A DNA stretch of 64,000 bases from contig NZ_CAMLJQ010000010.1 in assembly GCF_946480305.1 (NCBI RefSeq), forward strand, positions 69,807-133,806, read 5' to 3'. Under the pieces are notes generated by a model, which saw nothing but the letters and a program-made list of their open reading frames with translations, had not been told where the DNA came from and did not search any database. Position numbers and translations under genes: made by a program. Below are positions 1 through 6,974 of this stretch, piece by piece (position 1 is the first letter of the stretch; each line of letters begins with the position of its first letter). The stretch comes from an uncultured Caldimonas sp. Lineage in GTDB: Bacteria > Pseudomonadota > Gammaproteobacteria > Burkholderiales > Burkholderiaceae.

Positions 1-703
1 ACGTGACGAACAACACGTCGTCCGCCAGCGAGGCGATGCTGGTGTGGGTGTTCCCGTCGTACAGCGTCTTGTCGTAGATCTCGTCGGCGAAGACGATCAG
101 TTGGTGCTGGCGCGCAATCTCGACGAGTTCGAGCAGCAGCGAGTCCGGATACAGCGCCCCGGTGGGGTTGTTCGGGTTGATCACGACGATCGCCTTGGTG
201 TTCGGCGTGATCTTCTTCCTGATGTCGGCGACGTCCGGCATCCAGTCGGCCTGCTCGTCGCACATGTAGTGCACCGGCTTGCCACCCGAGAGCGCTACCA
301 CCGCCGTGTAGAGCGGGTAATCTGGAGCGGGGATCAGCACCTCGTCGCCGTCGTTCAGCAACGCATTCATCGACATGCCGATGAGTTCGGACGCCCCGTT
401 GCCGAGAAACACGTCGTCCACCGTCACGCCCCGGACGTTCTTCTCCTGCGTGTAATGCACAACCGCCTTGCGCGGTGCGAACAGCCCTTTCGAATCCGTG
501 TAGCCGGCCGTGTGCGGCACGTTGCGGATCATGTCCTGGACGATCTCGTCCGGCGGTTCCAGGCCGAACACGGCCAGATTGCCGATGTTCAGCTTGATGA
601 TCTTGTGGCCCTCTTCCTCCATCTGGCGGGCCTTCTCCAGCACCGGCCCTCGAATGTCGTAACAGACATTGGCCAGCTTGGCGGACTTGGAGACGGATTT
701 CAA
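1..703 (-). CDS. alaA: Alanine-synthesizing aminotransferase (AlaA-like), 3' end cut by window
   Basis: A class I/II PLP-dependent aminotransferase, expected to make alanine from pyruvate and glutamate in the cytoplasm. About 234 N-terminal residues are visible. They follow E. coli AlaA closely as I remember it: VCYDIRGPVL near residue 13, then a GNGASELI stretch, PAPDYPLYTAVV, VVINPNNPTGALYP and FADEIYDKTLYD. The PLP-lysine region lies outside the window. The best start is TTG at 703, five bases after a clear GGAGG; no ATG in this frame precedes the conserved region. It diverges from the Mth938-like gene. In related Burkholderiales a homoserine dehydrogenase gene often follows, which cannot be checked here. 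The family assignment is firm; the exact substrate is inferred. Confidence 0.9.
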   Translation of the reverse strand, partial: MKSVSKSAKLANVCYDIRGPVLEKARQMEEEGHKIIKLNIGNLAVFGLEPPDEIVQDMIRNVPHTAGYTDSKGLFAPRKAVVHYTQEKNVRGVTVDDVFLGNGASELIGMSMNALLNDGDEVLIPAPDYPLYTAVVALSGGKPVHYMCDEQADWMPDVADIRKKITPNTKAIVVINPNNPTGALYPDSLLLELVEIARQHQLIVFADEIYDKTLYDGNTHTSIASLADDVLFVT

Positions 704-767
704 GGGAACCTCCGCAGACGGAAAAACGGCTGGCAGCAGGGATATATGTTTGCTGCAGTGCAAAACC

Positions 768-773
768 TATAAT
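768..773 (+). promoter_or_regulatory. Candidate -10 box for the Mth938-like gene
   Basis: A perfect TATAAT lies 70 bp before the GTG start of the next rightward gene, in the 140-bp space between two divergent genes. No good -35 hexamer is found at 16-18 bp, so this is only a suggestion. Confidence 0.3.
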
Positions 774-843
774 TTAACCACAGCAGCCCGGCCGAACTTC
801 GATTTTCAGGCTGCCTCCCGACCACCCACTTGCGCACGTTCCA

Positions 844-1218
844 GTGAAACTCCAGCCTGATCGCATCGATTCTGCCAACGTCATCGGTGCCCGGGGTCCG
901 GACGGCGTGACGATCAATGGCCAAGCGCACCGAACGAGCGTCGTCGTTCCGTGGAAGGGGCGCGTCAGCAGCTGGGAGTGCACCGGAGTGGAGGAGATCC
1001 GCGCGGAGCACTTTCAGCAGGTGGCCGAACTCGCACCCGAGGTGGTGCTGTTCGGCAGCGGCACGAGACTCCGGTTTGCAAAGCCGGAAGCCTTGCGGCC
1101 GCTGATCGAGCGAGGCATCGGCGTGGAGACGATGGACACCGCCGCAGCTTGCCGCACCTACAACATTCTGGTGTCTGAGGGACGCTCCGTCGTCGCCGCG
1201 CTCCTCATCGAATCCTGA
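844..1218 (+). CDS. Mth938-like domain protein (DUF498/Xcc1710-like)
   Basis: A 124-residue protein of the Mth938/Xcc1710 fold family, related to human NDUFAF3. The biochemical role in bacteria is not established. Recognisable features are the GVTINGQAHRTSVVV strand region near residue 21, the VVLFGSGTRLRF segment at about 66-77, and the MDTAAACRTYNILVSEGR segment at about 97-114. Length matches the family (about 120-130 aa). The start is GTG at 844; no Shine-Dalgarno is visible and no better start exists. It is divergent from alaA and is followed 126 bp later by bcp on the same strand. Family membership is clear from these motifs; no function is assigned. Confidence 0.85.
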   Translation: MKLQPDRIDSANVIGARGPDGVTINGQAHRTSVVVPWKGRVSSWECTGVEEIRAEHFQQVAELAPEVVLFGSGTRLRFAKPEALRPLIERGIGVETMDTAAACRTYNILVSEGRSVVAALLIES

Positions 1219-1296
1219 AAATCGCCCAGCGTGCAACTGGGGCTTCTTGCAGGGTGATAGAGAACGCGCAGCTCCGGGGGGATTGACACTAGCACG

Positions 1297-1302
1297 TATA
1301 AT
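1297..1302 (+). promoter_or_regulatory. Candidate -10 box for bcp
   Basis: A perfect TATAAT would start transcription near 1309 and give a leader of about 36 nt before bcp. A perfect TTGACA (1283-1288) lies only 8 bp upstream, too close to serve as its -35. The usual position 17 bp upstream is G-rich and does not match. Confidence 0.4.
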
Positions 1303-1344
1303 GAAGGGCTACGCCTGATCGGGCGCACAACTTCCAAAACCTAC

Positions 1345-1815
1345 ATGACGCCAGCTCTCAATAAACCCCTCCCGGAATTTGAAGCGCTCGCGACCGACGG
1401 TGTGAAGTACACCCCGCAGGCCTTTGCGGGGCAGACCGTCGTCCTGTACTTCTATCCCAAAGACAATACCCCAGGCTGCACCACCGAGGCCATGCAATTC
1501 CGCGACAAGCACAAGGACTTCCTGAAGGCCGGTGCAGTGGTTTTCGGCGTCTCTCGCGACAACATGGCCTCGCACGACAAGTTCAAGCAGAGCCTGGAGC
1601 TGCCGTTCGAACTGATCGCCGACACCGAGGAAAAGATGTGCCACATGTTCGGCGTGGTCAAGAACAAGATCATGTACGGCAAGAAGGTCAAGGGCATCGA
1701 GCGCAGCACCTTCGTGGTCGACGCCGAAGGTGTGCTTCGTCACGAGTGGCGCGGTATCAAGGTCGCAGGCCATGTCGACGAAGTCCTGAAGGCAGTGAAA
1801 GCACTGAAGAAGTGA
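1345..1815 (+). CDS. bcp: Peroxiredoxin, BCP/PrxQ type
   Basis: A thioredoxin-fold thiol peroxidase of 156 aa that reduces hydrogen peroxide and organic hydroperoxides in the cytoplasm. The peroxidatic cysteine is C45 in NTPGCTTEAMQFRD, with the supporting Pro, Thr and Arg. In the common two-Cys PrxQ layout a resolving cysteine lies five residues on, but here that position is Met50. The only other cysteine is C99 (EEKMCHMF), so this enzyme would work as 1-Cys or with C99. The conserved MYGKKVKGIERSTFVVD block follows at about 110-126. ATG at 1345 gives the normal family length. A short hairpin terminator unit follows before phoH. Confidence 0.93.
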   Translation: MTPALNKPLPEFEALATDGVKYTPQAFAGQTVVLYFYPKDNTPGCTTEAMQFRDKHKDFLKAGAVVFGVSRDNMASHDKFKQSLELPFELIADTEEKMCHMFGVVKNKIMYGKKVKGIERSTFVVDAEGVLRHEWRGIKVAGHVDEVLKAVKALKK

Positions 1816-1839
1816 GCTTGACGAGCGGCCTGCCAGCCG

Positions 1840-1867
1840 TTGATCCATCACATGAGTTGTGCATAAT
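1840..1867 (+). promoter_or_regulatory. Candidate sigma-70 promoter between bcp and phoH
   Basis: TTGATC (1840-1845) and CATAAT (1862-1867) are separated by 16 bp. A transcript would begin near 1874 and meet the hairpin terminator at 1908-1934 after only about 60 nt, so this may drive a small RNA or an attenuated phoH leader. Confidence 0.45.
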
Positions 1868-1907
1868 GGGTTCATGCCGTTGAGTTGGACTCCTGCATAA
1901 CCGCGAA

Positions 1908-1934
1908 GCCGCACAGCTTGCTGTGCGGCTTTTT
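1908..1934 (+). terminator. Intrinsic terminator after bcp / before phoH
   Basis: GCCGCACAG (1908-1916) pairs with CTGTGCGGC (1921-1929) around a CTTG loop, followed by TTTTT and further T's. Nine perfect GC-rich pairs and a T-run make a strong Rho-independent terminator. Confidence 0.85.
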
Positions 1935-1947
1935 GTTTTCGCAGCCT

Positions 1948-1961
1948 GACGTTTGAACGTC
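1948..1961. repeat. 14-bp palindrome just upstream of phoH
   Basis: GACGTT-TG-AACGTC is a perfect inverted repeat ending 8 bp before the phoH ATG, where a Shine-Dalgarno would normally be. It could be an operator or a small translational hairpin; chance is possible. Confidence 0.35.
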
Positions 1962-1969
1962 GCCAAGCA

Positions 1970-3628
1970 ATGCCACTGCCGAAGCCACCTGCCAAAAAAG
2001 CTACCGTCCTTTCCCTCTCCGACATCGACGCGCAAGCCGCCCCCCGGCCGTCGAAACGGGCTGCCTCGAAGGCAGAACCAGCCTCACCCGCCGTGCTGGA
2101 CCTGTTCGACCCCCACGACAAACCGGCACCGCCGGCCGCCAAACCGGCAGCCAAGGCGCCAGCTGCCCCAGCTGCCCCAACCGCACGCCCTGCCTCCAAC
2201 CGCCCCGCCACAACGCCTAGGCGCCCGGCGGGACCAGCAGGCCAGAAGCGGCTGTTCGTGCTCGACACCAACGTGCTCATGCACGATCCGATGTCGCTGT
2301 TCCGCTTCGACGAGCACGACATCTACCTGCCAATGATCACCCTGGAGGAGCTCGACAGCCACAAGCGCGGCATGTCCGAGGTCGCTCGCAACGCGCGGCA
2401 AGTGAGCAGGGAGCTGGACGCATTGGTCGCCGACAGCCCCCGCGCCATGCCGGACGGCATTCCGCTGTCGAAGACCGGACACCGCGAAGCGGGCGGCAAC
2501 CTGTTCTTCCAGACGCAGCTGCTCAAGACCGAGTTGCCCGAGGGTCTGCCCCAAGGCAAGGCAGACAACCAGATCCTTGGCGTTGTCCAGGCCCTGCGCC
2601 AGCAACACCCGGACCGTGACGTGGCATTGGTGTCCAAGGACATCAACATGCGCATCAAGGGGCGCGCACTCGGCTTGCCGGCCGAGGACTACTACAACGA
2701 CAAGACGCTCGATGACGTCGACCTGCTCTACACCGGCGTGCTGGCGCTGCCCGGCGACTTCTGGGAGCGCCACGGCAAGACGATGGAGAGCTGGCAGCAA
2801 GGCGGCCTGACCTTCTATCGCATCAGCGGCCCGCTCGTGCCGGCGCTGCTCGTCAACCAGTTCGTGTATCTCGAAGCCCCTGGAGTGGCTCCGCTGTACG
2901 CCAAGGTGACCGAAATCACCGGCAAGACGGCGGTGCTGCGCACGCTGAAGGAGTACACCCACCAGAAGAACGCGGTCTGGGGCGTCGTCGCACGCAACCG
3001 CGAACAGAACTTCGCCCTGAACCTGCTGATGGACCCGGAGTGCGACTTCGTCACGCTCACCGGCACGGCAGGCACGGGCAAGACGCTCATGACGCTCGCG
3101 TCCGGCCTGAGCCAGGTGCTCGATGAGCGTCGCTACACCGAGATCATCGTGACCCGTGTCACCGTCCCGGTGGGCGAAGACATCGGCTACCTCCCGGGCA
3201 CCGAGGAGGAAAAGATGTCACCCTGGATGGGGGCACTCGACGACAACCTCGAGGTGCTGGCGCGCTCGGACTCGGCTGCGGGCGAATGGGGACGGGCCGC
3301 GACCAACGAACTGGTGCGCTCCAAGATCAAGATCAAGAGCCTCAACTTCATGCGTGGCCGCACGTTCCTGAACAAGTTCGTCATCATCGACGAAGCTCAG
3401 AACCTCACGCCCAAGCAGATGAAGACATTGATCACCCGCGCCGGACCGGGCACCAAGATCGTCTGTCTCGGCAATCTGGCGCAGATCGACACCCCCTACC
3501 TCACCGAAGGAAGCTCCGGCCTCACGTACGCGGTCGATCGCTTCAAGGGGTGGCCGCACAGCGGTCATGTCACCCTGGCACGTGGCGAGCGCTCGCGCCT
3601 TGCCGATTTTGCGAGCGAAGTGCTCTGA
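1970..3628 (+). CDS. PIN domain-PhoH family ATPase (PhoH2-like)
   Basis: A 552-aa fusion of an N-terminal PIN nuclease-like domain with a C-terminal PhoH ATPase. Proteins of this architecture are thought to act in RNA unwinding and cleavage. Residues 1-90 are an Ala/Pro/Lys-rich, probably disordered tail. The PIN domain starts near 94 (RLFVLDTNVLMHDP, with acidic D99) and continues through ITLEELDSHKRG. The Walker A motif GTAGTGKT is near 363-370 and the Walker B VIIDEAQN near 471-477; LGNLAQIDTPYLTEGSSGL is typical of PhoH. No clear Shine-Dalgarno precedes ATG 1970. It converges on dnaB across a shared terminator. Family is certain; physiological substrate unknown. Confidence 0.92.
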   Translation: MPLPKPPAKKATVLSLSDIDAQAAPRPSKRAASKAEPASPAVLDLFDPHDKPAPPAAKPAAKAPAAPAAPTARPASNRPATTPRRPAGPAGQKRLFVLDTNVLMHDPMSLFRFDEHDIYLPMITLEELDSHKRGMSEVARNARQVSRELDALVADSPRAMPDGIPLSKTGHREAGGNLFFQTQLLKTELPEGLPQGKADNQILGVVQALRQQHPDRDVALVSKDINMRIKGRALGLPAEDYYNDKTLDDVDLLYTGVLALPGDFWERHGKTMESWQQGGLTFYRISGPLVPALLVNQFVYLEAPGVAPLYAKVTEITGKTAVLRTLKEYTHQKNAVWGVVARNREQNFALNLLMDPECDFVTLTGTAGTGKTLMTLASGLSQVLDERRYTEIIVTRVTVPVGEDIGYLPGTEEEKMSPWMGALDDNLEVLARSDSAAGEWGRAATNELVRSKIKIKSLNFMRGRTFLNKFVIIDEAQNLTPKQMKTLITRAGPGTKIVCLGNLAQIDTPYLTEGSSGLTYAVDRFKGWPHSGHVTLARGERSRLADFASEVL

Positions 3629-3648
3629 GCAGCGTGCATCAGCAAGAC

Positions 3649-3672
3649 AAACGGCTCCCTCGGGAGCCGTTT
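3649..3672. terminator. Bidirectional terminator between phoH and dnaB
   Basis: AAACGGCTCC pairs with GGAGCCGTTT around a CTCG loop. T-rich flanks occur on both strands, and both convergent genes end beside it. Confidence 0.8.
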
Positions 3673-3688
3673 GTTCTTGGTATCGGCC

Positions 3689-5116
3689 TCAGTATTCGTC
3701 GCTGCCGAAACTGCCGGGCGCCAGGTTTTCGAACTTGGTCAGCGGCTTCAGGAAGGCCAGCTTCACGGTACCTACGGGACCGTTACGCTGCTTGCCGATG
3801 ATGATCTCCGAGACGCCGGGCTCCTTGCAGGCCTCCTTGGTGTAGTACTCGTCGCGATAGATGAACATGATCACGTCCGCGTCCTGCTCGATGGCACCCG
3901 ATTCCCGCAAGTCGCTCATCATCGGACGCTTGTCGGTGCGGGTTTCGACGCTTCGGTTCAGCTGCGAAAGCGCAATCACCGGGCAGCGCAACTCCTTCGC
4001 CAGCGCCTTCAAGCCCCGGGAAATCTCGCCGATCACGGTGGCACGGTTTTCCTCGCTGGCGCCGCCACTGCCGCTCATCAGTTGCAGGTAGTCGACGATG
4101 ATCAACCCGAGCTGCCCGCACTGCCGCGCCTGGCGGCGCGCGCGCGCTCGAAGCTCGCTGGGGGAAAGACCCGGCGTCTCGTCGATGAAGATGCTGGCGT
4201 TGCGCAACTTCTCTACCGCCTCGGACAACCTCGACCATTCGTCGTCTCGCAACGCGCCGGTGCGCAAATGCTGCTGATCGATGCGCCCGAGCGAACCCAC
4301 CACGCGCAGCGCCAATTGCGAAGCGCCCATTTCCATCGAGAACACGACAACGGGCAGGCCTTCATTGACGGCCACGTGCTCGCCGATGTTGAGCGCAAAA
4401 GCCGTCTTGCCCATCGAGGGCCGGGCCGCCAGGATGATCAGGTCACCTGGTTGCAGACCGGCCGTCATGCGATCGAGGTCGAAGAATCCGGTACGCACGC
4501 CGGTCACGTCTTCAGCGCCGTTTTCAGCCAGCTCCTGCACCCGGTCGAGCAGATCGACGACCAGCGAGTCCATGGAGTGGAAGCCCTGCTTCGATCGGGA
4601 GCCCTCCTCGCCGATCTTGAAGATCTTGCCTTCTGCCTCGTCGAGGATCTGCGAGACAGGCCGCCCCTGCGGATTGAAGGCAGCAGTGGCGATGTCATCA
4701 CTCGCCGCCACGAGCTTGCGCAAGACTGCCCGCTCGCGAACGATCTCCGCATAGCGGCGCAGGTTGGCGGCGCTGGGTACGCTCTGTGCAAGCGCGTTGA
4801 GGTACGGCAGTCCTCCGCATTCCTCCGCCTTGCCCAGGCTCTGCAACTGCTCAAACACCGTGATCACGTCCGCAGGCTTGGTGGCGTTGATCAAGTTGCC
4901 GATGGCCGCATAGATCATGCGGTGCTCGTATCGGTAGAAATCGCTTTCGGTCAACAGATCCCCGGCACGATCCCATGCGCCGTTGTCGAGCAGCAAGCCA
5001 CCGAGCACGCTCTGCTCCGCCTCGATGGAGTGAGGTGGCACCCGCAACCGGGCCACTTCGTCGTCGACCCGGCGCGTGCTGTCCGGGAACTGGGAATCGC
5101 TAAGGATGGCAGACAT
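3689..5116 (-). CDS. dnaB: Replicative DNA helicase DnaB
   Basis: Hexameric 5'-3' helicase of the replication fork, 475 aa, the normal size. The N-terminal domain holds VPPHSIEAEQSVLGGLLLDN. The RecA-like motor has Walker A ARPSMGKTAFALN with K237, the conserved VVVFSMEMGASQLALR, Walker B LIIVDYLQLMSG and the late LSQLNRSVETR segment. The start is ATG at 5116; an in-frame TTG 27 bp upstream is less likely. Only a weak Shine-Dalgarno is seen. The upstream space contains a consensus DnaA box and TGTCC repeats. It follows the rpsF-priB-rpsR-rplI operon in the same direction but is separated from it by a terminator. Confidence 0.97.
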   Translation of the reverse strand: MSAILSDSQFPDSTRRVDDEVARLRVPPHSIEAEQSVLGGLLLDNGAWDRAGDLLTESDFYRYEHRMIYAAIGNLINATKPADVITVFEQLQSLGKAEECGGLPYLNALAQSVPSAANLRRYAEIVRERAVLRKLVAASDDIATAAFNPQGRPVSQILDEAEGKIFKIGEEGSRSKQGFHSMDSLVVDLLDRVQELAENGAEDVTGVRTGFFDLDRMTAGLQPGDLIILAARPSMGKTAFALNIGEHVAVNEGLPVVVFSMEMGASQLALRVVGSLGRIDQQHLRTGALRDDEWSRLSEAVEKLRNASIFIDETPGLSPSELRARARRQARQCGQLGLIIVDYLQLMSGSGGASEENRATVIGEISRGLKALAKELRCPVIALSQLNRSVETRTDKRPMMSDLRESGAIEQDADVIMFIYRDEYYTKEACKEPGVSEIIIGKQRNGPVGTVKLAFLKPLTKFENLAPGSFGSDEY

Positions 5117-5154
5117 AAACGACCACGATAGAACTGCGTACAACCGCGCGCAAG

Positions 5155-5203
5155 GGACAACCCTGTGGAAAACCTTTGGACACGCAGGGGACAGTGGAGG
5201 ACA
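5155..5203 (-). repeat. Four TGTCC direct repeats upstream of dnaB
   Basis: On the dnaB strand TGTCC occurs four times in 49 bp (plus-strand GGACA at 5155, 5178, 5189 and 5199), surrounding the DnaA box. The outer two are both GGTTGTCC or GGGTTGTCC. Possible operator cluster; no known factor is recognised. Confidence 0.4.
5164..5172 (-). promoter_or_regulatory. Candidate DnaA box upstream of dnaB
   Basis: On the dnaB strand the sequence reads TTTTCCACA, matching the consensus TTWTNCACA. It sits 47 bp before the dnaB ATG and just upstream of a weak promoter-like pair (TTGCGC, 17 bp, TATCGT). Single boxes can occur by chance. Confidence 0.4.
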
Positions 5204-5223
5204 ACCTCGGCTGCCAGAAAGAC

Positions 5224-5250
5224 AAAAGGCCGGTCAAGCGACCGGCCTTT
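5224..5250 (-). terminator. Intrinsic terminator of the rpsF-rplI operon
   Basis: AAAGGCCGGTC and GACCGGCCTTT form an 11-bp stem with an AAGC loop. On the minus strand it ends in TTTT, 23 bp after the rplI stop codon. Confidence 0.85.
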
Positions 5251-5273
5251 CCAGGGACGAGAGCGTCCGCCTA

Positions 5274-5726
5274 TCAGTCGGCCTCGGCCACCACATTGAC
5301 GGTGATGTCCACCACCACGTCCGTGTGGAGCGCCACGGAAACGGCGTGCTCGCCCACGGTCTTCAGGGGGCCGTTGGGCATGCGCACCTGGGCTTTCGCC
5401 ACGTCGAAGCCGAGCTTCCCGAGGCCCGAGGCCACGTCGAAGTTGGTGACGGAGCCGAACAGACGGCCGTCCACACCAGCCTTCTGAGCGATCTGGACGG
5501 TCTTGCCGCTCAGCTTTTCGCCCTGGGCCTGGGCTGCAGACAGCTTGTCGGCGGCCGCCTTCTCGAGTTCGGCACGCTTTGCCTCGAACTGCTTGATCGC
5601 AGCTTCGGTGGCACGACGGGCAGAACCGGTCGGGATCAGAAAGTTGCGGGCATAGCCGTCCTTGACCTTGACGATATCGCCCAGGTTGCCGAGGTTCGCC
5701 ACTTTTTCGAGCAGGATCACTTGCAT
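5274..5726 (-). CDS. rplI: 50S ribosomal protein L9
   Basis: Large-subunit protein of 150 aa, the standard length. It begins [20 protein letters not shown], followed by [12 protein letters not shown], which are the hallmarks of the L9 N-terminal 23S-binding domain. A charged connecting helix (about 40-75) and the C-terminal domain with [14 protein letters not shown] follow. It is the last gene of rpsF-priB-rpsR-rplI and starts 11 bp after rpsR with GGAGCC upstream. A strong terminator lies just beyond the stop. Confidence 0.97.
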   Translation of the reverse strand: MQVILLEKVANLGNLGDIVKVKDGYARNFLIPTGSARRATEAAIKQFEAKRAELEKAAADKLSAAQAQGEKLSGKTVQIAQKAGVDGRLFGSVTNFDVASGLGKLGFDVAKAQVRMPNGPLKTVGEHAVSVALHTDVVVDITVNVVAEAD

Positions 5727-5737
5727 GTTCTGGCTCC

Positions 5738-6022
5738 TCAGACCTTGTGCTGGTCGCTGTACGGCAGCATGGCCAGATAGCGGGCACGCTTGATGGCGGT
5801 CGACAGCTGGCGCTGGTAGATCGCGCGGGTGCCGGTCAGGCGAGCGGGAATGATCTTGCCGTTTTCGCCGATGAAGTCGCGCAGGGTATCGACGTCCTTG
5901 TAGTCGATCTCTTCGACGCCAGCGACGGTGAAGCGGCAGAAGCGCTTGCGCTTGAACAGCAGCGACTGCTGGTTACGCTTGCCTTTACGGTCCTTGGAAA
6001 ACTTACCACGGGGCGGGGGCAT
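5738..6022 (-). CDS. rpsR: 30S ribosomal protein S18
   Basis: Small-subunit platform protein, 94 aa, which binds 16S rRNA together with S6. Typical S18 segments are present: [20 protein letters not shown] with the conserved Cys, then [19 protein letters not shown] and the basic [17 protein letters not shown] 6022 is preceded by AGGAGG, a very strong ribosome-binding site. It lies between priB and rplI in the usual operon order. Confidence 0.97.
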   Translation of the reverse strand: MPPPRGKFSKDRKGKRNQQSLLFKRKRFCRFTVAGVEEIDYKDVDTLRDFIGENGKIIPARLTGTRAIYQRQLSTAIKRARYLAMLPYSDQHKV

Positions 6023-6064
6023 GATGACCTCCTTAAATGTCTATCAATCCGAATACAAAACGAT

Positions 6065-6346
6065 CTAAAGCAGTTCGGTGATGTGGAACACCACACCACG
6101 GCCGTTGCGCTGGGAAGCCAGAAAACCGGCGTACGTCTTGGGCTGACCCAGTTCGACGCGATTCAACTGCTCTGCCATCGGCCCGATCACCATCGACTTC
6201 AGCTCCATGCGGATCTGCCGGGGGTGCCCGGCTTCCTGCACCGTCGATTCATGCGCCAAGCGCAGATCGAGAGCGGGGAGTCCGGCGGGCGTATAGCGCA
6301 TTGCACTGCGTTCGACGATCGTCGCGTCCAGAACCAGGCGGTTCAT
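6065..6346 (-). CDS. priB: Primosomal replication protein N (PriB)
   Basis: A 93-aa single-domain OB-fold protein that binds single-stranded DNA and helps PriA restart stalled forks. It begins MNRLVLDATIVERSAMRYTP and has the SSB-like LRLAHESTVQEAG and KSMVIGPMAEQL stretches. Its place between rpsF and rpsR is the classical one and strongly supports the call. The start at 6346 lies 43 bp after the rpsF stop. Confidence 0.93.
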   Translation of the reverse strand: MNRLVLDATIVERSAMRYTPAGLPALDLRLAHESTVQEAGHPRQIRMELKSMVIGPMAEQLNRVELGQPKTYAGFLASQRNGRGVVFHITELL

Positions 6347-6389
6347 TTGGCAACAAGCGGCTCAGGCAGACAAACGGCCTTGAACGACC

Positions 6390-6752
6390 TCAGGCTGCGG
6401 TTTCCTGTTGAGCCTTCTTGGCTTCTTCCTTCTCGACCATCTTCATCATGACGGACGGAGAGGTTTCGGCCTTGCTCTTTTGCACCGTCAGGTGGCGCAG
6501 AACAGCGTCGTTGAAGCGGAAGCCGGTCTCGAGCTCTTCGAGGGTTTCCTTGCTGCACTCGATGTTGAGGCAGATGTAGTGGGCCTTCGCGAGCTTCTGG
6601 ATCATGTAGGCCAGCTGGCGCCGACCCCAGTCTTCGACCCGGTGAACCTTGCCACCAGCGCCGGTCACGACGCCCTTGTAGCGCTCGACCATGGCGTTGA
6701 CCTGCTCGCTTTGATCCGGATGGATCAGCAGAATGATTTCGTAGTGACGCAT
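6390..6752 (-). CDS. rpsF: 30S ribosomal protein S6
   Basis: Small-subunit protein of 120 aa and partner of S18. It opens [18 protein letters not shown] and contains [19 protein letters not shown] and [11 protein letters not shown], all typical. ATG 6752 is chosen because AGGAG lies 6 bases upstream and all upstream in-frame sequence is unlike S6. First gene of the operon with priB, rpsR and rplI. The leader of about 115 nt has alternative hairpins beside the ribosome-binding site, suggesting autoregulation by S6 or S6:S18, which is known in other bacteria. Confidence 0.97.
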   Translation of the reverse strand: MRHYEIILLIHPDQSEQVNAMVERYKGVVTGAGGKVHRVEDWGRRQLAYMIQKLAKAHYICLNIECSKETLEELETGFRFNDAVLRHLTVQKSKAETSPSVMMKMVEKEEAKKAQQETAA

Positions 6753-6881
6753 CGACACTCCTTGTGGATTCCACATGCGCGAACGAGTCGAACATGTGCA
6801 TGAAGCCGCCCCGGGGCGTCGGCCCTCGCAGCGACGAACTGCAAAGGAAACCGGGTGCGGCAAGGAAAGCCGAACAGTATA
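6753..6881 (-). promoter_or_regulatory. rpsF promoter -10 and structured leader
   Basis: TATACT (6876-6881 on the minus strand) is a good -10 without a clear -35. The leader contains three possible helices: a GC stem at 6805-6823 with a GAC bulge; CACATG/CATGTG pairing 6793-6798 with 6772-6777; and TGTGG/CCACA at 6763-6775. The last two share bases 6772-6775 and cannot form together; the second abuts the AGGAG site. This resembles an autoregulatory leader, but no fold was computed. Confidence 0.5.
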
Positions 6882-6892
6882 GCGCAAAAGCA

Positions 6893-6920
6893 ACAAAAAA
6901 GCCCGCTCCGTGGAGCGGGC
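6893..6920 (-). terminator. Terminator of the symporter operon
   Basis: On the minus strand GCCCGCTC pairs with GAGCGGGC and is followed by TTTTTT (6895-6900). It lies 55 bp after the symporter stop and just upstream of the rpsF promoter. Confidence 0.85.
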
Positions 6921-6974
6921 CTGAGGAATGCCGCCTTCGATCAACCAGGCGGCAAGGAACGTCCTCTTCCGGCG

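Noticed and set aside
1309..2322. 337-codon minus-strand frame across bcp and phoH
   Set aside because: It crosses a clear terminator and two real genes on the other strand, and its composition is low complexity.
3671..5131. 486-codon open frame on the plus strand opposite dnaB
   Set aside because: It mirrors the codon phase of dnaB, lacks a ribosome-binding site and shows no protein motif. Long antisense frames are expected in high-GC genes.
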